6,506 bases of DNA, from positions 1 to 6,506 of the forward strand of contig CALLZZ010000343.1 in assembly GCA_937858235.1 (NCBI GenBank), read 5' to 3'. This DNA is from an uncultured Clostridia bacterium. GTDB lineage: Bacteria > Bacillota > Clostridia > Oscillospirales > Oscillospiraceae. This document shows positions 6,206 through 6,506 of the stretch, piece after piece (within the stretch, counting starts at the first letter, position 1; each line of letters starts with the position of its first letter). Position numbers and translations under genes: made by a program. The notes under the pieces were generated by a model that was given only the letters and a program-made list of their open reading frames with translations, searched no databases and was not told the origin of the DNA.

Positions 6206-6506
6206 ATGCAGATAAACTATAATGTCACAGGAGCAAAAAGAAAAGAGCTAGTCAACGCAATCAGCCAAAAACTGAATGCTCCTGCAAGATATCTTGGAGC
6301 ACCTACATTTGCATATGAAGTGGCAGACTACAACATTGACAAAAACGGGGTAGTCAGAGGACCAGATAATTCTGAACTGGTTAATGATCTATTAGGCCTT
6401 TATGACTTCAATGCGGTTACAGCAGAATATGACACACCACTTCCAGAAGCAGAGCCTGTTCCTGAAAATATTCAAGTTCCCAATGAAGCGGCTCTTGGGG
6501 GTAGGG
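6206..6506 (+). CDS. Conserved phage protein ('virulence-related protein'), N-terminal part
   Basis: An open frame from ATG 6206, 8 nt after AAGGCGG, runs off the right edge after 100 codons. It begins MQINYNVTGAKRKELVNAIS, followed by YLGAPTFAYEV and a short strand with DKNGVV, then an acidic, proline-rich stretch (PLPEAEPVPENIQVP, residues about 82-96). I recognise this N-terminal pattern from Firmicutes phage proteins commonly labelled 'virulence-related protein' or hypothetical, often found near amidoligase and gamma-glutamylcyclotransferase genes. That label rests on weak evidence and I assign no activity. The Pro/Glu stretch looks like a flexible linker before a second domain outside the window. 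There is no signal peptide or membrane segment in the visible part. Confidence 0.75.
   Translation, partial: MQINYNVTGAKRKELVNAISQKLNAPARYLGAPTFAYEVADYNIDKNGVVRGPDNSELVNDLLGLYDFNAVTAEYDTPLPEAEPVPENIQVPNEAALGGR

Noticed and set aside
1..6506. tRNA genes, CRISPR arrays, insertion sequences or attachment sites
   Set aside because: I saw no cloverleaf-like tRNA sequence, no regularly spaced long repeats, no transposase or integrase motif and no long direct repeats.

Overview
The window is a stretch of a tailed-phage genome, most likely a prophage or phage-like element of a low-GC Gram-positive host, probably Clostridia. The signs are an AT-rich composition, strong AGGAGG-type ribosome binding sites, all genes on the + strand with short gaps or overlaps, and a gene order (short sigma-like regulator, HNH endonuclease, P27-family terminase small subunit, DNA methyltransferases) that I associate with siphovirus-like elements of Firmicutes. 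No host chromosomal gene, tRNA, CRISPR array or insertion sequence is visible.

Layout. Positions 1-168 are the end of an unrecognised small gene. It overlaps by ATGA with a DUF1492-type regulator (165-575) that ends in a sigma-region-4-like helix-turn-helix. A non-coding control region follows (576-729). It has three exact TTGGCA units at 10-bp spacing plus a fourth degenerate one, a TATAAT -10 box, and a rho-independent terminator only about 20-60 nt downstream of the expected transcription start. The packaging start module comes next: an HNH endonuclease (730-1089), a 111-bp gap with several short inverted repeats that is a candidate cos region (1090-1200), and the terminase small subunit (1201-1752). 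A methylation cassette follows: a complete S-adenosylmethionine synthetase (1770-2951), a ParB-like/N6-N4 DNA methyltransferase (2926-4167) and a C5-cytosine methyltransferase (4160-6104) interrupted by one extra T in a run of seven. The window ends in the start of a conserved phage gene often labelled 'virulence-related protein' (6206 to beyond the edge).

How the parts fit. The regulator is the likely activator of the operon beginning after 650, by binding the phased repeats, by helping RNA polymerase past the early terminator, or both. HNH and TerS belong to the DNA-packaging machine; TerL is not in the window and presumably lies downstream. The SAM synthetase would make the methyl donor used by the two methyltransferases beside it, so the cassette looks like a self-sufficient phage DNA-modification unit placed within the packaging operon. 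The cytosine methyltransferase carries a repetitive insert of about 290 residues in its target-recognition region and may be switched off, or switchable, through the T-run.

The main uncertainties are whether the frameshift is real, mutational or a sequencing error; whether the 10-bp repeats are the regulator's operator; and whether the TerS upstream gap is really cos.
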